Source: CAIVVT01 sp963838205 (lineage in GTDB: Bacteria > Acidobacteriota > Terriglobia > Bryobacterales > Bryobacteraceae). Taken from it: DNA of 64,000 bases. The stretch lies in NCBI GenBank assembly GCA_963838205.1, contig CAWIQF010000026.1:62001-126000 (forward strand), read 5' to 3'. A program made the translations under genes and the position numbers. This document shows positions 1-9,518 of this stretch, one piece after another (the first letter of the stretch is position 1; each line of letters begins with the position of its first letter). The notes under the pieces were generated by a model, which was not told where the DNA came from, ran no database searches, and saw only the letters and a list, made by a program, of their open reading frames with translations.

Positions 1-58
1 CTGGCGGCGGCTCGGGCACGTGCAAAAGCGCCGGCGCGCACGCCTGATCGAGAATCGC

Positions 59-253
59 TCAGTACGGGAGCATCCGGCGCAGCTTGGCCTGGTCGGTTTC
101 GTCGGCGACGACGCCCTGGCCCAGGTTCCGCTTGCGGCTGGTGGTTTTACAGCTCAGCAGGTGGCGCGCGTACGCCTTATGGCGCATGATCTTGCCGGTG
201 CCGGTCTTGTGGAACCGTTTTTTGGCCCCGGTGTGGGTCTTCAGTTTGGGCAT
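59..253 (-). CDS. rpmI: 50S ribosomal protein L35
   Basis: A 64-residue basic protein that matches bL35 along its whole length. It opens MPKLKTHTGAKKRF and has the conserved KTGTGKI and RRMLPY-like C-terminal features. It is a structural component of the large ribosomal subunit. The ATG is preceded by AAGGACAG, a reasonable Shine-Dalgarno site. The usual infC-rpmI-rplT order cannot be confirmed: the gene upstream is an oxidoreductase rather than infC, and rplT would lie beyond the left edge. Identity is near certain from sequence. Confidence 0.95.
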   Translation of the reverse strand: MPKLKTHTGAKKRFHKTGTGKIMRHKAYARHLLSCKTTSRKRNLGQGVVADETDQAKLRRMLPY

Positions 254-271
254 ATTCTGTCCTTGGAAAGG

Positions 272-290
272 CCACGGGTTTCGACCGTGG
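272..290 (-). promoter_or_regulatory. Small inverted repeat in the rpmI leader
   Basis: CCACGG and CCGTGG flank a 7-nt loop about 20 nt upstream of the rpmI start codon. L35/L20 operons are often autoregulated by L20 binding structured leader RNA, so a leader role is conceivable. The stem is only 6 bp and may be chance. Confidence 0.25.
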
Positions 291-396
291 TCATGACGTT
301 CTTATTCAGGTTATCACAGTAAAACGTAAGAACTGAACTTGGCTGCCGGCAATGGTCTCCCGCGCGCGTCGCGCGTCGAAGGCCCGTCGTTGCCGT

Positions 397-1320
397 TCAC
401 GAGTTCAGGTGCGTATTAGTGCGCGCGATCGCTTCGTCGATTTCGGCGGTGCTTTTGTAGCCGATGGTGACGGCGTCGACCGTGCCCAGCTTCATCACGA
501 ATCGCACCGAGGCGTCGCGCTGCTCGGGTGTGGAGAATGCGCCTTCGCCCATGATCTTCATTCCGATGATGCCGGTGCCCTGGGCGTGGATCTTCTGGAG
601 ATGGCCGACCACCTCGGGCACGTCGCCGGTGCCATCCTCGGTACCGCGCAGGTTGTCCATGCGGACGCCGGCATTGTTGATGCGGTTCAACGACACGTCC
701 AGCCACTTCTGGTCCGGGAACGTCCGGATCGGCACCAGCCCGTGGCAGGAGGCGCCGTGGGCGCGGATGATCCGCTTCTGTTTCGCTTCGTCGAACACAT
801 CGCGGGCCGGCTTGAACGTCTCCGCCCAGTCGTTGGTGCGCACGCAATGCAGCAGCAGGATGTCGAAGTAGTCGGTGTTCAGCTCCTTGCGATAGCGATC
901 GATCACGGTCATCGGATCGTCGGTCTGCTGCAGACGGTATTTCGTCATCAGCCGGTAGCTATCGCGCGGAATACCGGCCAGCGCGATGCGCAGCATGTCG
1001 TGCATGCCGGCGTAGTTCTGCGCCGTCTCGAAGAAGCGAATGCCGTGGTCGTAGGCATAGCGGACCAGGCGCGTGAACTGCTCCTGGCCGAGCTCGCGCT
1101 GCACTTTGCCGCCGAACGTGCCCGTGCCGAAGGCCAGGCGGGTCACCTGGACGCCCGAGTTGCCGAGCGGCACCCAGTCGGTAGCGGAGCGTTTGGCGAG
1201 TTTTGCCGGAGCGGCGGTTGCGGCGCTCAGGCCCGCGTTGAAAACAGCACCGCCAGTGGCGATTGAGGCGGCCGCGGCGGCTGCCGTCTTCAGAAAACTA
1301 CGACGGTTGAAAGTGGACAT
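397..1320 (-). CDS. Tat-exported aldo/keto reductase family protein
   Basis: Start chosen at the Met that gives MSTFNRRSFLK, a clear twin-arginine signal followed by an Ala-rich hydrophobic stretch; a longer in-frame start 15 codons upstream would bury it. AGAGAGG lies upstream of this start. The mature part is an aldo/keto reductase barrel: GNSGVQVTRLAFGTGTFGG near the N-terminus, HGIRFFETAQNY (family Asp replaced by Glu, catalytic Tyr present), MTKYR with the catalytic Lys and ILLLHC with the His. Tat export suggests folding with NAD(P) in the cytoplasm before translocation. Substrate unknown; the gene stands alone between rpmI and a divergent oxidoreductase. Confidence 0.85.
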   Translation of the reverse strand: MSTFNRRSFLKTAAAAAASIATGGAVFNAGLSAATAAPAKLAKRSATDWVPLGNSGVQVTRLAFGTGTFGGKVQRELGQEQFTRLVRYAYDHGIRFFETAQNYAGMHDMLRIALAGIPRDSYRLMTKYRLQQTDDPMTVIDRYRKELNTDYFDILLLHCVRTNDWAETFKPARDVFDEAKQKRIIRAHGASCHGLVPIRTFPDQKWLDVSLNRINNAGVRMDNLRGTEDGTGDVPEVVGHLQKIHAQGTGIIGMKIMGEGAFSTPEQRDASVRFVMKLGTVDAVTIGYKSTAEIDEAIARTNTHLNS

Positions 1321-1490
1321 GGGTTTCAGCCTCTCTGAGTAGCGATAGCGAAAAAGATAACACACGAGCGACGCGCCGCGGTGGCGCCGGGGGCTGCTTC
1401 ACCATCACCGCAGCGCGGAGCGATGGTATAGAGTGTTGATGTTCGGTCATCCCCTGGGGATCAACAAATCGTGAGGTCTAGAGAACGAAT

Positions 1491-2672
1491 ATGCGCAAAC
1501 TGAAAGCAGCAGTCATCGGAGCCGGCTTCATGGGCCGGACTCACGTCGAGGCCCTGCGCCGGCTGGGCTTCGTCGACGTGGTGGCCGTGGCCGCCATCAG
1601 CGACGAGGAAGCCAAGAAGTTCGCGGCCGGCGCCTACATCGATTGGGCCACCGCGGACGTCGACTCGATTCTGGCCGACAAGAGCATCGACGGCATCCAC
1701 ATCTGCACGCCCAACGCGCTGCACGCCCCGATCGCGATGAAGGCTCTGAAGGCCGGCAAGCACGTATTGAGCGAGAAGCCGCTGGCGATGTCCGCCGCCG
1801 AAGCGAAGAAGATGCTCGAGCTGGCGGAGAAGAAAAATCTGTGCCACGCGACCAACCACAACCTGCGCTACTACCCGCTGACGCAGCAGATCCGCCGCAT
1901 GATCGAAAACGGCGAACTGGGCGAGATCCTCGTCGTGCAGGGCACGTATTCGCAGGACTGGCTGCTTTACGATACCGATTTCAACTGGCGCATTCTGCGC
2001 AAAGACAACGGCCCGCTGCGCACGGTGGGCGATATCGGCTCGCATTGGATGGACATGATCCAGCATGTGACCGGACTGCCGATCACCGCACTGTGCGCCG
2101 ACCTCGCGATCATGCACAAGACGCGCAAACAGCCCCTGGTGGCGATTGAAACGTTCGCCGGCAAGACGCTGCAGCCCGCCGATTATAAGGAGATCAAGAT
2201 CGATACCGAGGACTACGGCGGAGTGCTGCTCCATCTGGGCGCGCGCGCGCGCGGAGCGTTCACGGTCAGCCAGGTTTCGGCCGGCTGCAAGAACCGCTTC
2301 GAATTCATGGTCTCGGGAACGAAGGCCAGCGTGAGTTGGAACCAGGAGCAGCCCAATCACATGTGGGTGGGCTACCGCAACGAGCCGAACCGCATTATTC
2401 AGAAAGACGGTTCGCTGATGGATCCGCGGGCCGCGGCGTATGCCGATTACCCGGGCGGCCACGCCGAGGGCTACCCCGACGCGCACAAGCAGCTCTTCAA
2501 GCGCTTCTGGTCGCGCATCGCCGATCCGAGCCTGCCGATCGAGTATCCGACCTTCGCCGACGGCCTGCGCGGCATGCTGTTGCTCGAGAAGGTGATCGAG
2601 AGCGACAAGAAGCGCGGCTGGGTCAACACCGGGCTGGGCGTGAAAAAGCCGGCCAAAAAAGCGGCCAAATAG
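1491..2672 (+). CDS. Gfo/Idh/MocA family oxidoreductase
   Basis: A 393-residue NAD(P)-dependent dehydrogenase. The N-terminal Rossmann motif is AVIGAGFMGRTHVEAL, the conserved EKP catalytic motif is in HVLSEKPLAMSAAEAKKML, and the C-terminal beta-sheet domain has DIGSHWMDMIQHVTG. These enzymes oxidise or epimerise sugars, inositols and related polyols. The protein ends in a Lys/Ala-rich tail. It has no export signal, unlike the paralogue at 42368-43711. It is transcribed divergently from the Tat aldo/keto reductase. Substrate cannot be told from sequence. Confidence 0.9.
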   Translation: MRKLKAAVIGAGFMGRTHVEALRRLGFVDVVAVAAISDEEAKKFAAGAYIDWATADVDSILADKSIDGIHICTPNALHAPIAMKALKAGKHVLSEKPLAMSAAEAKKMLELAEKKNLCHATNHNLRYYPLTQQIRRMIENGELGEILVVQGTYSQDWLLYDTDFNWRILRKDNGPLRTVGDIGSHWMDMIQHVTGLPITALCADLAIMHKTRKQPLVAIETFAGKTLQPADYKEIKIDTEDYGGVLLHLGARARGAFTVSQVSAGCKNRFEFMVSGTKASVSWNQEQPNHMWVGYRNEPNRIIQKDGSLMDPRAAAYADYPGGHAEGYPDAHKQLFKRFWSRIADPSLPIEYPTFADGLRGMLLLEKVIESDKKRGWVNTGLGVKKPAKKAAK

Positions 2673-2723
2673 GCGCGGGGCCTGCCCGCTCGCGCGTGGT
2701 CGCACAAGCGCAACGTCCGGGGA

Positions 2724-4073
2724 TCAACTGAGACAGTGGGGCTCGTCCGCGACAGGACGCGCCCCCAGCATCTTCACGTCCACCTCGCACTCGAGCCCGA
2801 TCCAGCCGAACGCCGGCTCGTCGCCCGGGGCCACGCTGAAGGACAGGAAGTCGTACGCCCAATCGCAGATGACATACTTGTCCAGCCTGCCATCGGAGAC
2901 CGCCAGCGTGAGGCCGTAAGTGGCCGGGGCAAGGCGCGGCATGGTCCACACGAATTCCACGCTCATGTGGTCGCCCGCGACGAGCGGCGGCATCTGGAAT
3001 CCTTCGCGCGAAGTGTTCGAGCTGAATACGCAACGCCCCTGCCCATCGCGCACCATGAACCCGGCTATCGGCGAAGCGAGCGGCTGGTGAACTCGGAAGC
3101 TGACGCGGACAGTGACGATGTCGCCGTGCCGCAGGACGGGCTGCTGGCACGTCTGCTGCGGGGCGCTCTCCAGCAGGAATGTGGCGCCGCTGATGGTCAC
3201 GCGGCCGTCGCCGAAGCGGTGGCCTGAAAACGCGGCCGGCGGAGCGAGATCCGGCGCGATGAATGGGGCCCGCGCCGTCTGAGCCGCCGCCTCGCTCGCG
3301 ATCATCGCGGCATCGCGCGCGGTCATGCTGGCCAGGTATTGCCCGACTACGCCATCGGTCGTCCCCAGCGCCTGCACCGAACCCTGCTCGAGCCACAGGC
3401 AACGGTCGCTGATGGCCCGCACATCTTCCGAGGAGTGGGAGACGAACAGGATGCTCAACCCGCGCTCCCGCATTTCGTGGATGCGGTGCATGCAGCGCTG
3501 GCGAAACGCGATGTCGCCGACGGCCAGCGCCTCGTCCACCAGCAGGATGTCGGCATCGACGTGGATTGAAACTGCAAACGCGAGCCGCATCAACATGCCG
3601 CTCGAATAGGTCTTCACGGGTTGGTTGAGGAAGTCGCCGATGTCGGCGAAGGCGACGATCTGCTCGAAGCGCTCCGCCGTCTGTCTGGCGCTGAGCCCGT
3701 GCAATGAGGCCGAAAGCTGAACGTTCTGACGCCCGGTGAATTCGGGATTGAATCCGGAACCGAGTTCCAGCAGGCCGGCCATCCGGCCGTTCGCCTCCAC
3801 GCTGCCTTCGGTCGGTCGCAGGATGCCGGCGGCGATCTGCAGCAGCGTGCTCTTGCCCGCCCCGTTCGCTCCGACGATGCCCAGCGACTCGCCGCGCCGG
3901 AGTTCGAAACTCACGTCGCGCAGCGCCCAGAAAAGCTTCGACTCGCCGCGGAACAGGGCGGGGAACAGCGCGCGCAGCCGGGCCGACGGTTTCTCATCCA
4001 CCGGGTAGGCCTTCGAGACATGGCTCACGCGCAGCAGCAGGTCGTGGCCCGAACCGGCCGGCTCAGCGGGCAC
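2724..4073 (-). CDS. Wzt-type ABC transporter ATP-binding protein
   Basis: Family of the O-antigen/teichoic-acid export ATPases. The nucleotide-binding domain covers about residues 11-235: Walker A GANGAGKST (68-76), LELGSGFNPEFTGRQN typical of the Wzt/TagH group, signature YSSGM (156-160), Walker B DILLVDEAL (175-183) and switch His213. Residues about 275-440 form the extra beta-rich Wzt C-terminal domain that binds the polysaccharide terminus in characterised systems. Start is GTG with GGGGA upstream. The methyltransferase lies 42 bp upstream on the same strand. No Wzm-type permease is visible on either side, so the partner must be elsewhere or lost. Confidence 0.9.
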   Translation of the reverse strand: MPAEPAGSGHDLLLRVSHVSKAYPVDEKPSARLRALFPALFRGESKLFWALRDVSFELRRGESLGIVGANGAGKSTLLQIAAGILRPTEGSVEANGRMAGLLELGSGFNPEFTGRQNVQLSASLHGLSARQTAERFEQIVAFADIGDFLNQPVKTYSSGMLMRLAFAVSIHVDADILLVDEALAVGDIAFRQRCMHRIHEMRERGLSILFVSHSSEDVRAISDRCLWLEQGSVQALGTTDGVVGQYLASMTARDAAMIASEAAAQTARAPFIAPDLAPPAAFSGHRFGDGRVTISGATFLLESAPQQTCQQPVLRHGDIVTVRVSFRVHQPLASPIAGFMVRDGQGRCVFSSNTSREGFQMPPLVAGDHMSVEFVWTMPRLAPATYGLTLAVSDGRLDKYVICDWAYDFLSFSVAPGDEPAFGWIGLECEVDVKMLGARPVADEPHCLS

Positions 4074-4115
4074 GGCGGCGATCCCCGTACGACGATTCGG
4101 AATGTCTGCGCATGC

Positions 4116-4910
4116 TCATTTCCATGCGGCCACCACCACGCGCTTGCCGCGCGCGTGCTGCTCGTAAGCGCCCTCCGCGGGGGCTATGAACTCCACCCGG
4201 CGGAACCCGGCGTGCCGCAGCATCGCCTCCAGCGCGCGCGGCGAGGGACACGTGACCAGCGGCGCGACGCCCGTTTCGCGGTTGCCTGCGTTGAACTCGC
4301 CGCTTTCGTCGATTAACGCGAGAATGCCCTGGTAGGGCCGCGTCCACTGGCGTGAACCCCACTCCGTGACGCCCTCCAATTCATCCACCACCTGGGTCTC
4401 GACGACGCACAACTCGCCCGTCACCGCGCTGACCTGCCGCAGGCACAGCATCGGGTCCATCACGTGATACAGCACGCCCAGCAATAGCGTCAGCGGATAC
4501 ACCGGCTGTTCCGCGGCCAGGTTCTCGACTCGGCCGGCCACGAATTCCAGGTTCGCGAGACCCGTGGCCGCGGCGACGAACTGCGCCCGGCGCAGATTCT
4601 CCTCCCGCGGTTCGAGTCCCACCACGCGGCGCGCGCCCAGCCGCGCCACAGCCAGCGCGTAGAATCCTTCGTGGCACCCGATGTCCAGGCAGTCGATCGA
4701 GCCGATGCGTTCGCCGAAGTGCGCGCGCACGACGCGCTCTACCATCTCCAGTCGCGTCAGGAAAATCCCGCTGACCGACGCCGGCACGGCCGACTTCGTC
4801 GTCAGCCCGCGGCCCAAGTCCAACGAGTAGAACCAGGGCGACAATTCCTCGATGCCGCGCCGGACGTCATCCTCGCTCAGCGGCGGCTTGACCCGAATGG
4901 AAGACTGCAT
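4116..4910 (-). CDS. Class I SAM-dependent methyltransferase
   Basis: 264 residues. Motif I is CLDIGCHEGFYALAVARLGA, followed by the acidic loop VVGLEPREENL. The N-terminal PWFYSLDLGRGLTT resembles the CmoB/Methyltransf_9 group (PWF-S-DLG). Immediately upstream of the Wzt-like ATPase in the same direction, so it may modify a glycan or its terminus; Wzt-exported O-chains are often capped by methyl groups. That pairing is inference. A tRNA-modifying role like CmoB is the alternative, less likely given context. Confidence 0.8.
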   Translation of the reverse strand: MQSSIRVKPPLSEDDVRRGIEELSPWFYSLDLGRGLTTKSAVPASVSGIFLTRLEMVERVVRAHFGERIGSIDCLDIGCHEGFYALAVARLGARRVVGLEPREENLRRAQFVAAATGLANLEFVAGRVENLAAEQPVYPLTLLLGVLYHVMDPMLCLRQVSAVTGELCVVETQVVDELEGVTEWGSRQWTRPYQGILALIDESGEFNAGNRETGVAPLVTCPSPRALEAMLRHAGFRRVEFIAPAEGAYEQHARGKRVVVAAWK

Positions 4911-4994
4911 GCCGATCTTCTATTTTAGGCGAAGGCAGGGAACCGACGTTTCCTGTTGTTCATGTTTTAGACGTTGTTCTGGTTAGCTTTTGAA

Positions 4995-5002
4995 TACTAG
5001 TA
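4995..5002. promoter_or_regulatory. TACTAGTA palindrome in the multihaem cytochrome leader
   Basis: Perfect 8-bp palindrome in the AT-richer 208-bp gap between the divergent methyltransferase and cytochrome genes. The same octamer or its 10-bp extension recurs at 30468 and 46179, with a near copy at 46159, all in leaders. Possible operator; no regulator identified. Confidence 0.3.
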
Positions 5003-5118
5003 GGTTTGGGTGATTGAAATCCTACCTTAGAGTATGTGAAAACAACCCCAATGAGGGACGCAAGGGCAGGCGCACACTCCGTGGTTCTGTCGCGACCTTT
5101 AACGAGGGGAACTGGACA

Positions 5119-7872
5119 ATGCATCGAACTGGGAAGCTGACCGCGGCGGCGTTTGCCATTCTGATTGTCAACAGCCTGTACCTCTGGTCCACGGCGCAGG
5201 CCTCCGTCTTTTACATCGGAAACATTTTGCTGCATTTTGTTCTGGGCCTCGGCCTGCTCGCGGCGTTCCTGTGGCTGCTGCTGCGCTCGGGAGAAGTGCG
5301 TCGTGCCATGCGCTGGGCTGGTCCGGTGCTGCTGGCCAGCGCCGTTCTGGGAGGATTCTTGTTGTGGAAGGGCGCCATCACGGCGAACCACGCCGTGCTC
5401 GTCGCGCACATTGCCTCCGGTTTTCTGGGGGCCTTGCTGGCCGCCACCGCACTTCACTCGAAGCGCTTCTGGGCCGTGACCGGGCTGGCGGCGGTTCTGT
5501 GCGCCGCTTATGCCGGCTACCTGCGGCTGCATCCCTGGGCGCCGTCGGAAGTAGAAAACCCGACGCTCGTGCCGGCCTCCATGCAGGAGGAGGGCGCCGG
5601 CTCGCAATCGCCCTTCTGGCCCTCTTCGGCGCAGACCAGCACGGGCCGGCTCATCCCGTCGAAGTTCTTCATGAACTCGAAGCGCTGCGGCGAGTGTCAC
5701 AAGGAGATCTACGACCAATGGAACTCCTCGATGCACCACTTCGCCTCATTCAACAATCAGTTTTACGGGAAGTCCATCGAGTACATGCAAGATGTCAGCG
5801 GCACCCAAGGCTCGAAGTGGTGCGCCGGATGTCACGATCACGCGATGCTGTTCAGCGGCCGCTTCGAACGGCCCGCACGCGAACAGATCGACACGCCCGA
5901 GGCGCAGACCGGCTTGGGCTGCGTCTCCTGCCATTCAATCAGCGCAGTCCACGGCAGCATGGGCAACGGCGGCTTTGAGCTCGAATACCCCGAACTGCAC
6001 GAATTGGTCGCGAGCGCCAATCCCGCAGTGCGCTGGGTGCACGACTTCGTAACAACACGAGCGCCCGAACCGCATCGCCGCACTTTTCTGAAACCCTTCA
6101 TGCGCAACTCGTCCGAGTTCTGCTCGGCCTGTCACAAGGTTCATCTCGACGTGCCGGTGAACAACTACCGCTGGACCCGCGGCTTCAACGAGTACGACAA
6201 CTGGCAGGCCTCCGGCGTTTCGGGGCAGGGCGCGCGCTCGTTCTACTATCCCGACAAACCGCTGGCCTGCGGCGGTTGTCACATGCCCTTGGTGCCCTCC
6301 ACGGATCCCGCGGCGCACGATGGCATGGTGCACAGCCATCGCTTCGCCGCCGCCAACACGGCTGTGCCAACCGCCAACCAGGATGAGACGCAGTTGAAGG
6401 CCGTCGAGGGGTTCCTCCAGTCGGGTTTCATCACGGTGGACATCTTCGCGGCGCAGCCCGCGGAAACCGCCCCGGGCCTGCAGATGCAGCGGCGCGCGGC
6501 CGCCGAGAACCCACAGCAGGCGATGACCTCCTTCGCGGTCGGGGAAGAGGCCGAAACGACGGGCCAGTTCTTCCTACGGGAAATCACGAAGCTGGCGGCG
6601 CCGCTGGACCAGGCGGGCGCGAAGTTTCAACCAGGCTCCACGGCGCGTGTCGATGTGGTCGTGCGCACGCGCAAGATCGGCCACTTCTTTCCCGGCGGAA
6701 CGGTCGACGCGTTCGATGTCTGGCTGGAACTCGAGGGACGCGATGCGACGGGCAAGGTCATTTTTTGGAGCGGGAAAGTCGAAGACAACGGAAAGGGGCC
6801 TGTCGAGAAGGGCGCGCATTTCTATAAGTCGTTCCAACTCGACGGGGATGGAAATCCAATCAATAAGCGTAACGGCTGGGCCATGCGCAGCCTGTTGTAT
6901 GTCCGGTTGATCCCGCCGGGCGCGGCCGACGTGGCGCACTATAGGGTGCGCATTCCCAAGGACGCGAAGGGTCCAATTACGCTGAAAGCGCGGCTGAATT
7001 ATCGGAAATTCTCCCGCTATTTCACGCAATTCAGCTACGCCGGCGAGCCGAAACCGAACCAGGATCCGGAGCTCGTCAGCGTCCATTACGACAGCCGGGA
7101 ATACGATTTCTCGCCTTCGAACATTCCGGCCAATGTGGCGGGGAAAATCAAGGGCCGGATCCCCGATCTGCCGGTGGTGACGCTGGCCCAGGCGACGGCC
7201 AGGCTGGAGCTCGGCGCGGCGCGGACCGCGCCGGAGTGGAAGCCCGTGGTGCGCCGCCAGGACCGCGAGCGGTGGAACGATTGGGGCATCGGCCTGCTGT
7301 TGCAGGGCGATCTGAAAGGCGCCGAATACGCCTTCACGCGCGTCACCGAGGCGGACCCCGATTACGCCGACGGCTGGCTCAACGTCGCCCGCGCGCTGAT
7401 CCAGGAGGGCGAGACGGACGCCGCCAAGCCGTTTATCGAAAAGGCGCTGAAGATCAACCCCGGACTGGGGCGTGTGCATTTCTTCCAGGCTATGGCGCAG
7501 AAAGCCGACGGGGACTACGATGGCGCGCTCGCGTCGCTGGCCCGGGTCGCGTCGCTTTACCCGCGCGACCGCGTGGTGCAGAACCAGATCGGGCGCCTGC
7601 ACTTCCTCAAACGCGAATTTGCCCAGGCCGTAGAAGCTTTCGAGCGCGTTCTGGCCATCGATCCCGAGGACCTTCAGGCGCACTACAACCTGATGCTGTG
7701 TTACCGCGGCCTCGGAGACAACCTGAAGCGGAAGCGCGAGGAGGTCCTGTTCCGCCGCTTCAAAGCCGACGAGTCGTCCCAAACGATCACCGCCAAGCTG
7801 CGCGCCCTGAGTCCGGAAGACAACAACGAACGCCAGCAAATCCACGAACACGAGAGCGTCAAACTGCCATGA
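5119..7872 (+). CDS. Membrane-anchored pentahaem cytochrome c with TPR tail
   Basis: Start chosen at the ATG preceded by GAGGGGA with 8-nt spacing, giving 917 residues; an upstream ATG has no ribosome site. Residues 1 to about 128 hold roughly five hydrophobic helices. Then come five CXXCH haem-attachment motifs: CGECH (190), CAGCH (235), CVSCH (268), CSACH (335), CGGCH (384), with extra His pairs (MHHF, HSHRF) that could be distal ligands. A beta-rich region follows, and residues about 717-872 form tandem TPRs. Fold resembles cytochrome c554-like multihaem proteins. Likely periplasmic electron carrier with a protein-docking tail. Its stop overlaps the next gene by 4 bp, so the CRTAC1 protein is a probable partner. 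Confidence 0.85.
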   Translation: MHRTGKLTAAAFAILIVNSLYLWSTAQASVFYIGNILLHFVLGLGLLAAFLWLLLRSGEVRRAMRWAGPVLLASAVLGGFLLWKGAITANHAVLVAHIASGFLGALLAATALHSKRFWAVTGLAAVLCAAYAGYLRLHPWAPSEVENPTLVPASMQEEGAGSQSPFWPSSAQTSTGRLIPSKFFMNSKRCGECHKEIYDQWNSSMHHFASFNNQFYGKSIEYMQDVSGTQGSKWCAGCHDHAMLFSGRFERPAREQIDTPEAQTGLGCVSCHSISAVHGSMGNGGFELEYPELHELVASANPAVRWVHDFVTTRAPEPHRRTFLKPFMRNSSEFCSACHKVHLDVPVNNYRWTRGFNEYDNWQASGVSGQGARSFYYPDKPLACGGCHMPLVPSTDPAAHDGMVHSHRFAAANTAVPTANQDETQLKAVEGFLQSGFITVDIFAAQPAETAPGLQMQRRAAAENPQQAMTSFAVGEEAETTGQFFLREITKLAAPLDQAGAKFQPGSTARVDVVVRTRKIGHFFPGGTVDAFDVWLELEGRDATGKVIFWSGKVEDNGKGPVEKGAHFYKSFQLDGDGNPINKRNGWAMRSLLYVRLIPPGAADVAHYRVRIPKDAKGPITLKARLNYRKFSRYFTQFSYAGEPKPNQDPELVSVHYDSREYDFSPSNIPANVAGKIKGRIPDLPVVTLAQATARLELGAARTAPEWKPVVRRQDRERWNDWGIGLLLQGDLKGAEYAFTRVTEADPDYADGWLNVARALIQEGETDAAKPFIEKALKINPGLGRVHFFQAMAQKADGDYDGALASLARVASLYPRDRVVQNQIGRLHFLKREFAQAVEAFERVLAIDPEDLQAHYNLMLCYRGLGDNLKRKREEVLFRRFKADESSQTITAKLRALSPEDNNERQQIHEHESVKLP

Positions 7873-9513
7873 GGAAACTTATTCTCGCGGGTCTGGCCTG
7901 CGTCGCCGCCGCCTGGTCGCAGGGACGATTCACCGACGTGACCAAATCCGCAGGCATCCAGTTCGTCCACAACGCCGGCAAGGCGGGCAAGAAGTGGCTG
8001 CCCGAGACGATGGGCTCGGGCGTGGCGTTTGTCGACCTCAATGGCGACGGCCTGCCGGACATCGTTCTGGTCAACGGTAAGGACTGGACGCCGAAGGGGC
8101 GGCGTTCGCTGCCGGGCGTGTACCGGAACAACGGCGACGGCACTTTCACCGAACGTGACCGCCGGCAGCGGCCTGGACGTCGAAATGTACGGCATTGGTA
8201 TCGCCGTCGGCGACTACGACAACGACGGCAAGCCCGACATCTATATCACCGCGCTCGAGGGCGACCGGCTGTTCCACAACGAGGGTAACTTCAAGTTCCG
8301 CGATGTCACCGCCGCGAGCGGCATCCGCAACGCCGCCTTCGGTACATCGGCGGCGTGGTTCGACTACGACCGCGACGGCAAGCTCGATCTCTTCGTCGCC
8401 AATTACGTGCAATGGACGCCGGAGGGCGACCTGTGGTGCTCGCTCGACGCCGTCAGCAAGAGCTACTGCACGCCCGAATCGTACAAAGGCCAGTCCAGCC
8501 GCCTGTTCCATAACCTCGGCAACGGGAAGTTTGAAGACGTCACCATGAAGGCTAAGCTCTTCGATCCGACGTCCAAGTCGCTCGGCGTGGCGATCCTCGA
8601 TTACAACAACGACGGCTGGCCGGACATCTTCGTCGCCAACGACACCCAGCCCAACAAGCTCTACCGCAACCTGCAGAACGGGACCTTCGCCGAGGAGGCG
8701 CTCTCGGCGGGCGTGGCTTTCGGCGAGGATGGCGTGGCGCGCGGCGCCATGGGCGTGGACGCGTCCGATTATGACGGCTCGGGGCGCGCGCACCTGCTGG
8801 TCGGCAACTTCACCAATCAGATGCTGAGCCTCTATCGCAACGAAGGCAACGGCCTGTTCGTGGACGAAGCGCCGCGCTCGGCGCTCGGCCGCTCGTCGCT
8901 GCTCACGCTCTCTTTCGGCGTCTTCTTTTTCGACTACGATCTGGACGGCTGGCCCGACATCTTCTGCGCCAACGGCCACATCGACGAAGAGATCGGCCGG
9001 GTGCAGCCGAGAGTCAAGTACGCCGAGCCGCCGCTGTTGTTTCACAACCTTGGTAAGGGCCGCTTCGAGGACGTGAGCGCGAAAGTCGGTCCTGATTTGG
9101 CACGGCCGATCGTGGCGCGTGGCGCGGCCTACGCGGACTATAACGGCGACGGGGCGCTGGACCTGATCGTTACGACCAACAACGGGCCGGCCTATCTGTT
9201 CCGCAACGACGGCAACACCAACGGCAACCATTGGCTGCGCGTCCGGCTGCAAGGGACGAAATCCAACCGTGACGGCATCGGCGCCGTCGTGCGCCTGAAG
9301 ACGCCCTCACACTCGCAATGGCAGACCGTGCACTCGGGCTCCAGCTACGCCTCGCAGAGCGAGCTGGTTCTGACCTTTGGCCTGGGCCGGGACACCCAGA
9401 TCCAATCGCTCGCAGTGGAATGGCCGAGCGGCCTGAAGGAGTCGGTCCACAACGCGCGCATCGACCGGTCGAACTTGATCACGGAGGGGACCGGGACGGC
9501 TACAGTGAAATAG
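7869..9513 (+). pseudogene. CRTAC1-like FG-GAP/ASPIC-UnbV protein, frameshifted
   Basis: Starts at an ATG overlapping the cytochrome stop (ATGA). The N-terminus is a signal peptide (MRKLILAGLACVAAAWSQG) followed by FTDVTKSAGI. Repeated calcium-loop-like blades follow, such as DLNGDGLPDI, DYDNDGKPDI and DYNNDGWPDI, and a C-terminal ASPIC/UnbV domain (NRDGIGAVVRLK, SGSSYASQSELVLTFGLG). The frame breaks at 8151-8160: the expected TTC-ACC-GAC-GTG-ACC reads with one extra A (position 8152 or 8153). Removing it gives a continuous 547-residue protein, the usual family length. Either sequence error or a broken gene; the remainder is undamaged. Probably an exported beta-propeller working with the multihaem protein. 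Confidence 0.85.
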
Positions 9514-9518
9514 TAGTT

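Noticed and set aside
352..1266. Long plus-strand frame opposite the Tat aldo/keto reductase
   Set aside because: Mirror frame of a well-supported gene; Arg/Ala/His-rich with no recognisable domain, as expected from GC-rich DNA.
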